DNA from: Lentibacillus populi
GTDB lineage: Bacteria > Bacillota > Bacilli > Bacillales > Amphibacillaceae
Assembly (NCBI GenBank): GCA_014642895.1
Contig: BMJD01000042.1
Span: 1-39,204, forward strand
Direction: 5' to 3'
Length of the DNA stretch: 39,204 nucleotides
Shown: piece after piece, positions 23,139 to 31,868 of the stretch
How the letters are laid out: each line of letters opens with the position of its first letter
Position numbering within the stretch: the stretch's first letter is position 1
Notes under the pieces: model-generated
The model's input: only the letters and a program-made list of their open reading frames with translations
Databases searched by the model: none
Told to the model about the DNA's origin: nothing
Made by a program: the position numbers and the translations under genes

Positions 23139-23243
23139 AAGTTGGATTATGAATGAAGGCTATATGGGGCGCTGATTTCTCCGCCCTAAATCGAGCATGG
23201 CATCACCCACCGAATCTCAACATATCGTTAAGTGCCTAGTAAA

Positions 23244-24260
23244 CTATTCCTGTACATAAACACTCGCAGCTTTTTTCAGCCGGTTCATAATTGCTCGTCC
23301 GATACCCGCTTCCGGAAATGTTTCACATAAAATAAGATCAATGTCACCTTCTTTAAAGGTTCGTAATGCATCATACAGGTTTGCGGCAATTTCCGCTAAG
23401 GATTCTTTAGCCCCAAGTGCAATCATCTGATCAGCCGTTACTAGTGAAGCTGTTTCATTACTCGCCATCACACCAATCCGGTCATAGTTTTTCTGCTCCC
23501 TTGTGATCACCGTCTGCAATTCTTTCGCCGATCCTTCGACGAGCCACATAGGAACTTCAGGGGCGTAATGCCGATATTTCATCCCTGGCGCTTTTGGTCT
23601 CCTATCTGTATTGGCAAGCGCCGGATCCACCATAATACGCCCAATTACCTGTTCCAGCTGTTCACTGGTAATTCCGCCCGGGCGCAAGACAATGGGGATT
23701 TCTCCTGTACAATCAATGACAGTTGATTCAAGCCCGACACCGGTTGGTCCACCATCCAATACACCAGCAATTTTACCGTTTAAATCTTGCCATACATGTT
23801 CGGCTGTGGTCGGACTCGGTTTGCCGGAAATATTCGCGCTTGGTGCTGCGATTGGAATATCACATTCCCGCAGGAGCATTTGTGAAACTGGATGGCTGGG
23901 CATACGAACCCCAATTGTGGATAACCCCGCCGTCACATTTTCCGCACACCGGCCATTACTTGGCAAAACATAGGTTAATGGTCCAGGTGAAAAAGCGTTA
24001 ATCAACTTATCCACAAACGGCGGGATTGCCGATACCAATTTTTCTAGTTGTTCCTTTGTTGCAACATGGGCAATCAACGGGTTATCTGCCGGACGTCCTT
24101 TTGCCTGAAAAATTTTCGCCACTGCCGTTTCGCTTGTCGCATCAGCTCCTAAGCCATATACCGTTTCGGTTGGAAACGCAACCGCCTCACCGTTTTTCAA
24201 CAGTGCTGCGGCCTCCTGTATCCCTTGTTGCTCTATCACTTTCCAAAGTTTTGTTTGCAT
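23244..24260 (-). CDS. ywlC: Threonylcarbamoyl-AMP synthase (Sua5/YwlC)
   Basis: Makes threonylcarbamoyl-AMP from threonine, bicarbonate and ATP for the t6A37 modification of ANN-decoding tRNAs. About 338 aa: YrdC domain (about 10-200) with FPTETVYGLGADA, KGRPADNPLIAH and SANISGKPSPT, then the C-terminal Sua5 domain. ATG at 24260 has GAGGT 8 nt upstream; eight more in-frame codons upstream lack such a site. The coding sequence contains two perfect DnaA boxes (23916-23924 minus, 24007-24015 plus). Confidence 0.96.
   Translation of the reverse strand: MQTKLWKVIEQQGIQEAAALLKNGEAVAFPTETVYGLGADATSETAVAKIFQAKGRPADNPLIAHVATKEQLEKLVSAIPPFVDKLINAFSPGPLTYVLPSNGRCAENVTAGLSTIGVRMPSHPVSQMLLRECDIPIAAPSANISGKPSPTTAEHVWQDLNGKIAGVLDGGPTGVGLESTVIDCTGEIPIVLRPGGITSEQLEQVIGRIMVDPALANTDRRPKAPGMKYRHYAPEVPMWLVEGSAKELQTVITREQKNYDRIGVMASNETASLVTADQMIALGAKESLAEIAANLYDALRTFKEGDIDLILCETFPEAGIGRAIMNRLKKAASVYVQE
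23916..23924 (-). promoter_or_regulatory. DnaA box inside ywlC
   Basis: TGTGGATAA on the plus strand, i.e. TTATCCACA on the minus strand. Confidence 0.6.
24007..24015 (+). promoter_or_regulatory. DnaA box inside ywlC
   Basis: Perfect TTATCCACA within the coding sequence. Confidence 0.6.
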
Positions 24261-24336
24261 CTTCGTTGACCTCTTTTCTACCACTTATTCTAGCCGATAA
24301 TAGAAAATGTATAAAATATAAAAGCCTGCCCTGGTT

Positions 24337-24374
24337 TTATCCACAGGCTACAAAAATTATCCACATTATTCACA
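24337..24374 (+). promoter_or_regulatory. Three DnaA boxes upstream of ywlC
   Basis: TTATCCACA at 24337-24345 and 24357-24365 and TTATTCACA at 24366-24374, the last two directly abutting and all in one orientation, between the ywlC start and the acetyltransferase stop. All fit TTATNCACA. Confidence 0.85.
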
Positions 24375-24388
24375 ATTAGGGCGCAAAC

Positions 24389-25552
24389 CTAAAAGAAATC
24401 GGTTAGAAATGTTTGCCGGTTAGGAATCAGCTGCTCAAGCCGATCAATCGTTTTTTCCTCACCACTAAGAAGACCAACGTGATAATATTCTTTTGGGCGT
24501 TTAAAATTCAGTAACATACCTGTCAGAACCTGGATCGTACAATGAACGGCATCTACTGTATTACTGGATCTTGAAATTGTCACATTTGTTTCCTCCGCCG
24601 TTTTTTGCCATTGATACGTCCCACTATTTTCCGGGAAAAATTCATCTTTGATAACGAAAGTGAGCTTTCCATCTTGTTGGAAAGGGTACGCTTGTAAAAA
24701 TCGCTGAACATCAACAATCCGTGCCATAAAGTAGGGATCCAGTTTCTGCTCAAATCTTGGTTCATCAAGTAACAGCGGGAGTTTATCATTTTCCGGAACG
24801 GTAAGCTTCACCTTATCGGCCATGGAATCATGATTGGCAATAAAATGAAGCAATTGCTTCCATCCATTCAGGTTGCTATAAACCATTTCCGTCACGTCAA
24901 ATACATGCTCCTTCACATTATAAATGAGGTACCCTTCTGGATGTCCCTCCCCATTATAGGCTACCGCAATTTGTTGCTTATCCTTTAGTACACGCTGCTT
25001 CCACCATTTCTCATCCCGTACGAGCATGCCATTATAGACTTTCGCATATTCTGTGTAAATACGATGCAATAATGGTATATCCGGCTGTATTCGCCGTACA
25101 TATCCTTCAATAGGACTCCATTTCTTTTTCAACTTTTCTAGCGGAATGGCGTAATGCTGCTCCGTAAAAGCATACTCCCATCCATATTTCCGGTAAAAGG
25201 CAAACGAAAAAGGATGAAGGAATGACAGGCTTTGTCCATTTTCCCTCATATATGTTAAAGCATGATAAAGCAGGTGCTTCACCATCCCTTGTCTGCGGTA
25301 TTCAGGCCATGTCGCAACAGCACTAATTCCTCCCATCGAAAAAGCGTTGCCATTTATGTAACAGGATAATGGAATAAGATGAAGTTTCGCTGCCAGCCGA
25401 TCGTCCTCCATCCAGCCCCAAATCATATGGCGCTTTACTTCCTCCTGTTTTTTCAACAACCCTTCTTTTGATAATTCATACTGAAAAGCAAACTGTGACA
25501 GGGAAAAGACAGCATCATAATCAGCCTCTGTCAGTGTTTTGATTTGTTTCAA
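24389..25552 (-). CDS. Eis-type GNAT acetyltransferase
   Basis: About 387 aa: N-terminal GNAT domain with the acetyl-CoA-binding pattern ATWPEYRRQGMVKHLL (about 82-97) and HPFSFAFYRKYGWEY, a second GNAT-like domain, and a C-terminal SCP2-like domain (about 285-387), the arrangement of the Eis family. Substrate unknown; relatives acetylate aminoglycosides, lysines or small amines, so no resistance claim is made. TTG at 25552 is chosen because GGAGGAG lies 5 nt upstream and gives MKQIKTLTEADYD. DnaA-box clusters flank it on both sides. Confidence 0.88.
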   Translation of the reverse strand: MKQIKTLTEADYDAVFSLSQFAFQYELSKEGLLKKQEEVKRHMIWGWMEDDRLAAKLHLIPLSCYINGNAFSMGGISAVATWPEYRRQGMVKHLLYHALTYMRENGQSLSFLHPFSFAFYRKYGWEYAFTEQHYAIPLEKLKKKWSPIEGYVRRIQPDIPLLHRIYTEYAKVYNGMLVRDEKWWKQRVLKDKQQIAVAYNGEGHPEGYLIYNVKEHVFDVTEMVYSNLNGWKQLLHFIANHDSMADKVKLTVPENDKLPLLLDEPRFEQKLDPYFMARIVDVQRFLQAYPFQQDGKLTFVIKDEFFPENSGTYQWQKTAEETNVTISRSSNTVDAVHCTIQVLTGMLLNFKRPKEYYHVGLLSGEEKTIDRLEQLIPNRQTFLTDFF

Positions 25553-25657
25553 AATATCTCCTCCGTTGTTTGTGGCTATTGTTCCCTTAGCATATCATTT
25601 TTTACTTGTACGGCGCGATGCTGGATTTCCTGTTTTCACAAAAAAAGTCCATGGAAA

Positions 25658-25784
25658 TTATCCACAGACTTTAAGAAGGTATTTTATTGTTATACACATA
25701 ATCCACATATTTTATTAGTAAAATTAATACTGTACACATTATCAACAGCTTTTAGGATGATTATCCACGGAAATGTGTGGATAA
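25658..25784. promoter_or_regulatory. DnaA-box cluster upstream of the acetyltransferase gene
   Basis: Perfect TTATNCACA boxes at 25658-25666, 25690-25698 and, on the minus strand, 25776-25784. One-mismatch boxes at 25699-25707, 25739-25747 and 25761-25769, and a weaker one at 25730-25738. The stretch is A+T-rich and non-coding. Confidence 0.88.
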
Positions 25785-25789
25785 CTCAT

Positions 25790-26191
25790 TTAAGACACGT
25801 TATATGACCACCAATTCCCTTTGTCTGCCGAATAATTATCCACAAATACATTTTCTTTTTGTGGATGGAATTGCAGTGCCTCAAGCAAGACATCTACCAT
25901 TGGCTGATGACTATGCACATAAACACTTCTCGCATTTCGTTCTTTTGCCAGAGCCAAAACGGATTCCAGCAAGACGGGAAGCGATGGTGCTGCTTTCTTC
26001 GTTACATGAAGCTGCTTTAACCAGTAAACACCAATATCAACCTGTTCCAAAATAAAGCACCCTTCAATTTGCTGATCCATTTCTATTACATAACCATTCT
26101 TAAAAAGTGAATCGCGGACAACGTCTTGATTATGATCCAAAAATTGTTCTACCTTTTCTTTCGATGCATGCTTGATCGCGACTAGATTCAT
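25790..26191 (-). CDS. ywlB: YwlB-like divergent GNAT-fold protein
   Basis: 133 aa. Position between spoIIR and ywlC matches B. subtilis ywlB, annotated there as a putative acetyltransferase. The strand-helix pattern (GYVIEMDQQIEGCFILE, WLKQLHVTKKAA, LLEALQFHPQKENVFV) fits a GNAT fold. The usual acetyl-CoA loop (R/QxxGxG/A) is not evident, so activity is uncertain. ATG at 26191 has GAGG 8 nt upstream and is chosen over earlier in-frame GTG and ATG codons. Its 3' end contains a perfect DnaA box (25836-25844). Confidence 0.75.
   Translation of the reverse strand: MNLVAIKHASKEKVEQFLDHNQDVVRDSLFKNGYVIEMDQQIEGCFILEQVDIGVYWLKQLHVTKKAAPSLPVLLESVLALAKERNARSVYVHSHQPMVDVLLEALQFHPQKENVFVDNYSADKGNWWSYNVS
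25836..25844 (+). promoter_or_regulatory. DnaA box in the 3' end of the ywlB-like gene
   Basis: Perfect TTATCCACA; extends the 25658-25784 cluster into the coding region. Confidence 0.6.
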
Positions 26192-26263
26192 CTTCATCAC
26201 CTCAGCTAAATTTAGTAGATTTGGATTTTCCTTTTCTATGATTCTATGCGGTGGTAATGGAAT

Positions 26264-26881
26264 CTATGACAAACCTAACCATTCAAACAAGAAAAACTTT
26301 ACTTCAACTTCTTCTTCCTTTTCCTCTTCCTCTTTTTCCTTTACTTCTTCCTCAACACTGGCAGCCTCTGCAACAGTGGCCCCGTTGGAAAAGTCTAAAA
26401 AACATAACGGCGGGAACAATACACACCACCAGTTTGCCCCTTCTCCTTCGCCAAGCGTGATCAGCACTGCTTCATATTCACCCGCTGGATATAAATAAGT
26501 ACCGTACAATTTAGTTGGAAATGTAACATTTTCACCGTACTCTACCTGATAAGCTTGTGATACGCCTTCTTTTTCCAGGACTTTACCGACTATTTTTTCA
26601 ATCGCTGGCAGCTTTCCTTGAATTACTTCCCGAGCTTTATTAATATCGGCAATATCTTCCACCCATCCAGCAATCGATTTATTTACCTCATCACGGACTG
26701 CTCGTTTAATCCGCTGATCTTCATCCCCATCACTATTAGCCAAAATCCGCAGTCGAATGGCCTCGTCCGGGATCACTTGATAACCCTGATCTGAACTAGC
26801 TTGTTGAAAAATGCCTTTGGTCGGCAGCATGATAAAAATAAGTATAACTATAAAAGCAAAAAATACTAGTTTCTTCATCAT
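26264..26881 (-). CDS. spoIIR: Stage II sporulation protein R
   Basis: Forespore-secreted signal that triggers SpoIIGA to process pro-sigma-E in the mother cell. 205 aa: N-terminal hydrophobic export segment (about 4-22), conserved IRLRILANSDGDEDQRIKRA and LYGTYLYPAGEYEAVLITLG, the WWCVLFPPLCFLD motif, then a strongly acidic Glu-rich stretch before the KFFLFEW C-terminus. Shine-Dalgarno AGAGGG precedes two ATG codons. A sigma-F-type promoter lies upstream, as expected. Confidence 0.95.
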   Translation of the reverse strand: MMKKLVFFAFIVILIFIMLPTKGIFQQASSDQGYQVIPDEAIRLRILANSDGDEDQRIKRAVRDEVNKSIAGWVEDIADINKAREVIQGKLPAIEKIVGKVLEKEGVSQAYQVEYGENVTFPTKLYGTYLYPAGEYEAVLITLGEGEGANWWCVLFPPLCFLDFSNGATVAEAASVEEEVKEKEEEEKEEEVEVKFFLFEWLGLS

Positions 26882-26910
26882 TTCGAACCCTCTCTTGTTT
26901 AATTTATAAA

Positions 26911-26940
26911 CAGTATGGGCGGGAAATCATGTTTTTAAAC
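26911..26940 (-). promoter_or_regulatory. Sigma-F-type promoter of spoIIR
   Basis: Minus strand GTTTA (26940-26936), 15-bp spacer, GCCCATACTG (26920-26911), fitting GYWTA-N15-GGNRANANTW at most positions and at a proper distance from the start codon. Confidence 0.7.
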
Positions 26941-26965
26941 TAGTATTCTAGTAAAATTTATATTT

Positions 26966-27180
26966 TTATAAAGTGAAACTTCATCCAGTGGAGGTTTCCC
27001 TCGCCCACTGAACGAAAGGAACAAAGGCTAAAGGTCGCAACGTCCTGTTAAAACGCCTTTGTGACCTGCATCGTGTAGGCCCGAACGAATCAGGTATTTA
27101 CGGGCTGTGTTTATCCCCTTTTTGGTGTACTCATGTTTACAGGGGTATATTACAGCCCGCTAATGTGTGCTAAAGTGGTC
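26966..27180. repeat. Dispersed repeat, copy 2
   Basis: Head (26966-27030) and tail (about 27020-27105) parts match 21324-21383 and 21701-21783 without the 300-bp insert of copy 1. The arms ACAAAGGC/GCCTTTGT and GCCCG/CGGGC form hairpins. It fills the gap between spoIIR and prmC; no gene is seen. Confidence 0.75.
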
Positions 27181-27193
27181 TAGTCGGCTAAGG

Positions 27194-28063
27194 TTACTTG
27201 GTGATTTTTGCCAAAACAATGCGATCCTTTTGATTAATATCCTGATGAACTTGCACGGTGCTTTGCGGTAACTGTGCTTTTAATAGACGTTTAACCACTT
27301 CTCCTTGCTGATAGCCGATCTCAAAGGCCACCATTGCATTTCGCTTAATAACTTTCGGAAGCATCCCAATTATTTTTCGGTAGGCGGCTAACCCATTTTC
27401 CTCGGCAAAAAGCGCCAGCTCCGGATCAAACTGGATAACTGTATCAGACATCATGCTTGTTTCTGACCTGGCAATATACGGTGGATTAGACACGATGATA
27501 TCTGCTTTTATGTTTTGCTGAAGAAGTGGCTGTAAAAAATCTCCTTGTAAAAAGGTGACGTTTGCGTGAAGTTCGTTAGCATTTTTTTCGGCAACCGTTA
27601 AGGCATCCTCCGAAATATCCGTTGCATAAATGGTAGCATTTTTCAATTCAAGCGCTAGTGTACAGGCAATAATCCCGCTTCCTGTTCCAATATCGGCAAT
27701 CGTCAAGGACTTATCCGTATTACATTGCTGTACGAACTGAATGACATGCTGTACAAGCTCCTCTGTTTCCGGCCTTGGGATCAGTACATGTTCATTAACA
27801 TGAAACCTGCGGCCGTAAAATATCTCATAGCCCGTCAAATGCTGAACCGGAATCCCTGTTTCCGCATGGGCTTTTACAGCTGTTGCAAATTGCTGGGCAA
27901 TGGTTTCCGGAACCGGATCCCGCATTCCGGCAAAAAACGCTGCCCTTGACATACCCAAGTAATGCTGCAGTAAAATTGAGGCAACGTTTTCTTCCCGGTT
28001 ATGTTCTGCTAAAAAAAGAGAAGCCCGCCTGAGGACTTCATATTGTTTCATTGGCTTTTCCAT
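27194..28063 (-). CDS. prmC: Peptide chain release factor N5-glutamine methyltransferase
   Basis: Methylates the GGQ glutamine of release factors with SAM. 289 aa: N-terminal helical domain, SAM motif I ADIGTGSGIIACTLAL (about residues 120-135), and the catalytic NPPY motif in IIVSNPPYIA. ATG at 28063 overlaps the prfA end region (the stop TAA is separated by 1 nt) and its GGTGA ribosome site lies inside prfA, so translation is coupled to its substrate's gene. Confidence 0.96.
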   Translation of the reverse strand: MEKPMKQYEVLRRASLFLAEHNREENVASILLQHYLGMSRAAFFAGMRDPVPETIAQQFATAVKAHAETGIPVQHLTGYEIFYGRRFHVNEHVLIPRPETEELVQHVIQFVQQCNTDKSLTIADIGTGSGIIACTLALELKNATIYATDISEDALTVAEKNANELHANVTFLQGDFLQPLLQQNIKADIIVSNPPYIARSETSMMSDTVIQFDPELALFAEENGLAAYRKIIGMLPKVIKRNAMVAFEIGYQQGEVVKRLLKAQLPQSTVQVHQDINQKDRIVLAKITK

Positions 28064-28064
28064 T

Positions 28065-29135
28065 TTATTCACCAATCTGTTCCAATTTTTTCGTTTGTTC
28101 TTCAATAAGCAATGCATCGATAAACTCATCTAATTTACCGGTTAAAATCTGATCCAATTTTTGAATCGTTAAATTGATCCGATGATCGGTTACACGGTTT
28201 TGCGGAAAATTATACGTGCGAATCCGCTCAGACCGGTCACCGGTACCTACTGCTGATTTTCGCGATTCATCATATTCCGCCTGTGCTTCCTGCTGGTATT
28301 TATCATAAATCCGCGCACGCAACACCTTCATCGCTTTTTCCTTGTTTTTGATTTGTGATTTTTCATCCTGAATGGAAACGACAATCCCAGTCGGTTCATG
28401 CGTCAAACGGACAGCCGACATTGTTGTATTGACACTTTGCCCACCAGGACCACTTGATGCGTATGTATCAACACGGATATCCTTTTCATGAACTTCAACC
28501 TCGACCTCCTCTGTCTCCGGTAACACCGCGACGGTAGCAGTCGATGTATGGATTCTGCCACCAGATTCTGTTTCCGGAACACGCTGAACCCGATGGGCAC
28601 CATTTTCAAACTTCAGCTTGGAGTATGCACCAGTACCATTAATCATAAAAATGATTTCCTTGTATCCGCCGACTCCGGTCGTGTGTGCTTCCAATACGTC
28701 CGTTTTCCAGCCCTGTGATTCCGCATAGCGAGAATACATCCGGTACAAATCCCCCGCAAACAATGCAGCCTCATCACCACCAGCAGCCCCACGAATTTCC
28801 ATAATCACGTTCTTGTCATCGTTCGGATCTTTCGGCAATAGCAGCACCTTCATTTTTTCCTCAAGCTCAGCCTTGGAGTCGGCAAGCTCAGCAATTTCTG
28901 CCTTAACCATCTCAATCATGTCATCATCCAGCTCATCTTCAAGCATTTCTTTGGCATCTTTTAGCTGGGTAGTCACATCTTTATATTCGCGATAGGCCTG
29001 CACTACTTCTTCCAAATCCGATTGTTCCTTTGAGTATTCCCGCAATTTTTTCGTATCACTAATAACATCTGGGTCACTTAGCAGTTCATTTAATTTATCA
29101 TAGCGATCTTCCAATGATTGTAAACGGTCTAACAC
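28065..29135 (-). CDS. prfA: Peptide chain release factor 1
   Basis: Recognises UAA and UAG and triggers peptide release. 356 aa, as in B. subtilis. GGQ at about residues 231-233 ([12 protein letters not shown]) and the stop-codon-reading tripeptide in [14 protein letters not shown]. Three GTG codons compete for the start; GTG at 29135 gives the family N-terminus [12 protein letters not shown] and 8-nt spacing from GAGG. First gene of a prfA-prmC unit with its own promoter. Confidence 0.97.
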   Translation of the reverse strand: MLDRLQSLEDRYDKLNELLSDPDVISDTKKLREYSKEQSDLEEVVQAYREYKDVTTQLKDAKEMLEDELDDDMIEMVKAEIAELADSKAELEEKMKVLLLPKDPNDDKNVIMEIRGAAGGDEAALFAGDLYRMYSRYAESQGWKTDVLEAHTTGVGGYKEIIFMINGTGAYSKLKFENGAHRVQRVPETESGGRIHTSTATVAVLPETEEVEVEVHEKDIRVDTYASSGPGGQSVNTTMSAVRLTHEPTGIVVSIQDEKSQIKNKEKAMKVLRARIYDKYQQEAQAEYDESRKSAVGTGDRSERIRTYNFPQNRVTDHRINLTIQKLDQILTGKLDEFIDALLIEEQTKKLEQIGE

Positions 29136-29165
29136 CACGTCCACCTCTTTCTGATTAACAGTCTA

Positions 29166-29194
29166 ATTATAGTATACTCGCTGGTGGAGGTCAA
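29166..29194 (-). promoter_or_regulatory. Sigma-A promoter of prfA-prmC
   Basis: Minus strand TTGACC (29194-29189), 17-bp spacer, TATAAT (29171-29166), about 31 bp before the chosen start. Confidence 0.85.
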
Positions 29195-29264
29195 AATTCT
29201 TTTGGGTGGGTGTATGGTTGGTGGTGCTATCGAGTGGGCGATGCTAATCGGGTTGCTCCGTTCG

Positions 29265-29579
29265 AGATCGGCGGCTTTTCACCTTCGATCAACGGGTTCT
29301 CCTTTTCGATCGGCGGACTTCCGCTTTCGATCAGCGGATTCCCACTTTCGATCAGCGGCTTCCCACTTTCGATCAGCGGATTCCCCTTTTCGATCAGCGG
29401 ATTCCCCTTTTCGATCAGCGGCTTCCCACTTTCGATCAGCGAATTCTCCTTTTCGATCGGCGGACTTCCCACTTTCGACCAGCGGATTCTCCTTTTCGAT
29501 CAGCGAATTCCCACTTTCGATCAGCGGATTCCCACTTTCGATCGGCGGATTCTCCTTTCGATCGGCGGCTTTTCTTTTT
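29265..29579. repeat. Tandem array 4, about fourteen to fifteen 21-bp units
   Basis: CGATC (once CGACC) starts at 29286, 29307, 29328, 29349, 29370, 29391, 29412, 29433, 29454, 29476, 29497, 29518, 29539 and 29559, plus a degenerate unit at 29265. A unit is CGATCAGCGG then ATTCCCCTTTT or close variants. Since 21 is a multiple of 3 and stops are absent, several frames stay open with seven-residue repeats; these are not genes. The array ends 12 bp from the stop codon of the NERD gene. Confidence 0.95.
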
Positions 29580-29591
29580 GGAATTTATTTC

Positions 29592-30545
29592 TCATCTTAA
29601 TTTATAACGTCGCCAACCGTTTTTTCCAATTGGCAGGTAGTTACTTGATAAAATCCTTTTGGCAGCATGCGGTGAATCAATGCGTAAAAATGCTCTGGCC
29701 TCGCGATTAGTAATTTCCTTATTAATTAGTAGACTATAATCATTAAGCGCCGGTATGTGTGCGTTTTTTGATATATGCATGCAAACCGGACAATACCATG
29801 CACCATTTAGCCAATCCATGGGGTTTGCGGAACACTTTTGACAAAACACCCCGTTGATAAGTTCGTTTTTAGGAATATGAAACTTTTCCAATACCTTTAC
29901 TTTCTTTATTCGATGTGCATTACGAACGTGTGCGGCCACTGATTTGAGCGTATTCTCGGGCAAGATGTTTTTACTGTATTGCTGATTTAGTTCTTCTATT
30001 TTTAATGGGAGTAAATTACTGTGGAATATTTCATCTGGAACTGGTTGGTCTGTATACATGGGTTTAATAATCGTGCTAGGAAAGCTGATTACAACGAAAT
30101 GGAGCAGGGGAATTTGCGGGATATCTAATTGGCGCAACCATTTTTGCAACCGATGCCGTTGCAGTTTTACCTGTGGAATCGGATTGGGGAGCCCTTCTTC
30201 CTTACCATCATCACCAACACGAATAACTTGTTTTTCACCATCAAAAAATAATGTGCCATACCAGTTTTTTACCTCTACCAGGAGAAAGTATTTGTTGGAT
30301 AAAATAAGGTTATCAATTTCGAAGTGCTTATTTCCATCATCAATCCGCGGGTTGCGTAAAATGTAATAATCTTCATCACGCAATAATTTCAAATGGAAGG
30401 TTAATGCGGACTGGCCCTTGGCACCGGCCATTTCTTTTTTTAGATGACCTTGTATAAGCTGCTTTTCGGGATGTTGTAGTGCGATCCTTTGATCCAAGGC
30501 TTTTAATTGGGGGATATAATCCGATTCATCAAGGGGGATAATCAT
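29592..30545 (-). CDS. NERD-domain protein with C-terminal zinc ribbon
   Basis: 317 aa. The NERD (nuclease-related) domain occupies about residues 40-160: FEIDNLILSNKYFLLVEVKN holds the Asp and ExK of the PD-(D/E)xK-like core. The C-terminus has a CxxC...CxxC zinc ribbon (CQKC, CPVC; about residues 234-256) and a helical tail. The family is presumed DNA-processing, but no role is demonstrated here. ATG follows AAGGA by 9 nt. It stands alone between array 4 and the lipoprotein terminator. Confidence 0.88.
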   Translation of the reverse strand: MIIPLDESDYIPQLKALDQRIALQHPEKQLIQGHLKKEMAGAKGQSALTFHLKLLRDEDYYILRNPRIDDGNKHFEIDNLILSNKYFLLVEVKNWYGTLFFDGEKQVIRVGDDGKEEGLPNPIPQVKLQRHRLQKWLRQLDIPQIPLLHFVVISFPSTIIKPMYTDQPVPDEIFHSNLLPLKIEELNQQYSKNILPENTLKSVAAHVRNAHRIKKVKVLEKFHIPKNELINGVFCQKCSANPMDWLNGAWYCPVCMHISKNAHIPALNDYSLLINKEITNREARAFLRIDSPHAAKRILSSNYLPIGKNGWRRYKLR

Positions 30546-30712
30546 TCAACCATATCCTTTCTTGTAGTCTATATCCTATCATACTACAAAAATGGTTAAG
30601 ATAAATAAAATCTCCTAAAAATCTGTTTTAAAGCGTAAACCGTCACTACTTTCTATTTTTCAATGTCATTTTTTATCAATAGCACGGATTTATGGCTATC
30701 CGTCACCAAATA

Positions 30713-30742
30713 AAAAATGCGCCTAATAAACGGCGCATTTTT
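30713..30742. terminator. Terminator of the lipoprotein gene
   Basis: AAAAATGCGCC and GGCGCATTTTT form an 11-bp stem with an 8-nt loop; A/T runs allow both directions. It lies 23 bp past the lipoprotein stop codon (minus strand). Confidence 0.9.
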
Positions 30743-30764
30743 CCAAACAAAAAACTATTAATCT

Positions 30765-31652
30765 CTATTGTTGCTGATTTGCTGCATCTATTGCATTTTC
30801 CTTCACATCTGCCGGCACTTCGATTGCGTCGACTTTATTAATGTTCGAGTACTCGGATTCCATATTCTGCACAATATTTAAGGCAGAACCATTCTGTTTC
30901 ATGGCCATATCCATGTCCATATTGAATGTTTTCATTTCAAATGTTTCTTTATCGATCGTAATTTCATAGTTCATGCTGTTAATCTTTGTATTCTCAAGAG
31001 CCTGCTTTCCTTCCTCACCCATTTGCTGCATCAATTCTGGCGGCAAGGAGTCCTTTATCGTTTGTTGCATCAAATCATTGAATTTTTCCCCGTCAGCAGA
31101 CAGCTTTAAGATAAATTCATTATCTGACTGTTCAAATGAAAGATCTTTTGCATAATCTTTCAGCATTTTCAACTGATCAGACGGATTTGGCTGCTGACCA
31201 GCCATTTCTTGGATAGCGTCCATTGAAGTACCTTCCATTTTCAACCAGTTGCCGCCGCCAAGCTGATCACTAAACATATACATTCCATCATCAACCATAT
31301 ACATTTCCATATCCATTTCTGGCATTTTCTCTTCGGAACCGTCCATCGTCATTTTTGTAGTTCCTTTCAGATAAACTGCCATTGGATCCATCGTCATTTT
31401 TGTATCAAATTTACTTTCCGTATCCATTGCAACCGAATCTGCCTCAGACTCCATTCGCTGTTTCAAGTTCATTGATACTTCGGCACTTTCCATTTTCTCA
31501 GAGGTTTCCAATGCCTTCGTATATACTTCCTCCGCTGTTAAGTCACTCTCTTTTTCCTTGCTCGTGCCTTCTGTTGGTTCGGCAGTCTTATTACATGCAG
31601 CAAGTACAAGTGCCAATACCCCGGCCACGATTAATAACATCCATTTTTTCAA
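30765..31652 (-). CDS. Met-rich membrane lipoprotein (DUF6612-like)
   Basis: About 295 aa. Signal peptide with lipobox LVLAAC, lipidated Cys20, then an acidic linker and a domain resembling the DUF6612/LolA-like lipoproteins of Bacillaceae. Residues about 85-135 are unusually rich in Met (MTMDPM, MPEMDMEMYM). TTG at 31652 is the start: AAAGGTGG lies 8 nt upstream and the protein then begins at the signal peptide MKKWMLLIVAG. 25 in-frame codons upstream are ignored. Function unknown; probably a surface substrate-binding or chaperone-like role. Confidence 0.87.
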   Translation of the reverse strand: MKKWMLLIVAGVLALVLAACNKTAEPTEGTSKEKESDLTAEEVYTKALETSEKMESAEVSMNLKQRMESEADSVAMDTESKFDTKMTMDPMAVYLKGTTKMTMDGSEEKMPEMDMEMYMVDDGMYMFSDQLGGGNWLKMEGTSMDAIQEMAGQQPNPSDQLKMLKDYAKDLSFEQSDNEFILKLSADGEKFNDLMQQTIKDSLPPELMQQMGEEGKQALENTKINSMNYEITIDKETFEMKTFNMDMDMAMKQNGSALNIVQNMESEYSNINKVDAIEVPADVKENAIDAANQQQ

Positions 31653-31868
31653 ATTGTATCCACCTTTCCAAAATAATTCTACAAATATGTATACGGACAA
31701 CGAAATAAAAGGTTTCATTTTATTCACTTTTTTAAAAATATGGTATCAAGTCTGTGCGTTTCATCATGAAAAGATTATTCGTTTTTTCCGTATGTCTTAC
31801 ATATTTTTTCCACAATATTATACTACCATTAAAAAATACAATTGAATATGGTCACATGAAAAATTACG

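Noticed and set aside
23096-23243. yybP-ykoY manganese riboswitch before mntP
   Set aside because: The conserved paired core of that class is not found; only a simple hairpin is present.
25777-26055. Plus-strand frame over the DnaA-box cluster
   Set aside because: Antisense to the ywlB-like gene and begins in non-coding boxes.
29184-29710. Overlapping frames across array 4 with seven-residue repeats (e.g. GFPLSIS)
   Set aside because: A 21-bp unit keeps any frame open; they overlap each other and the NERD gene and lack start signals.
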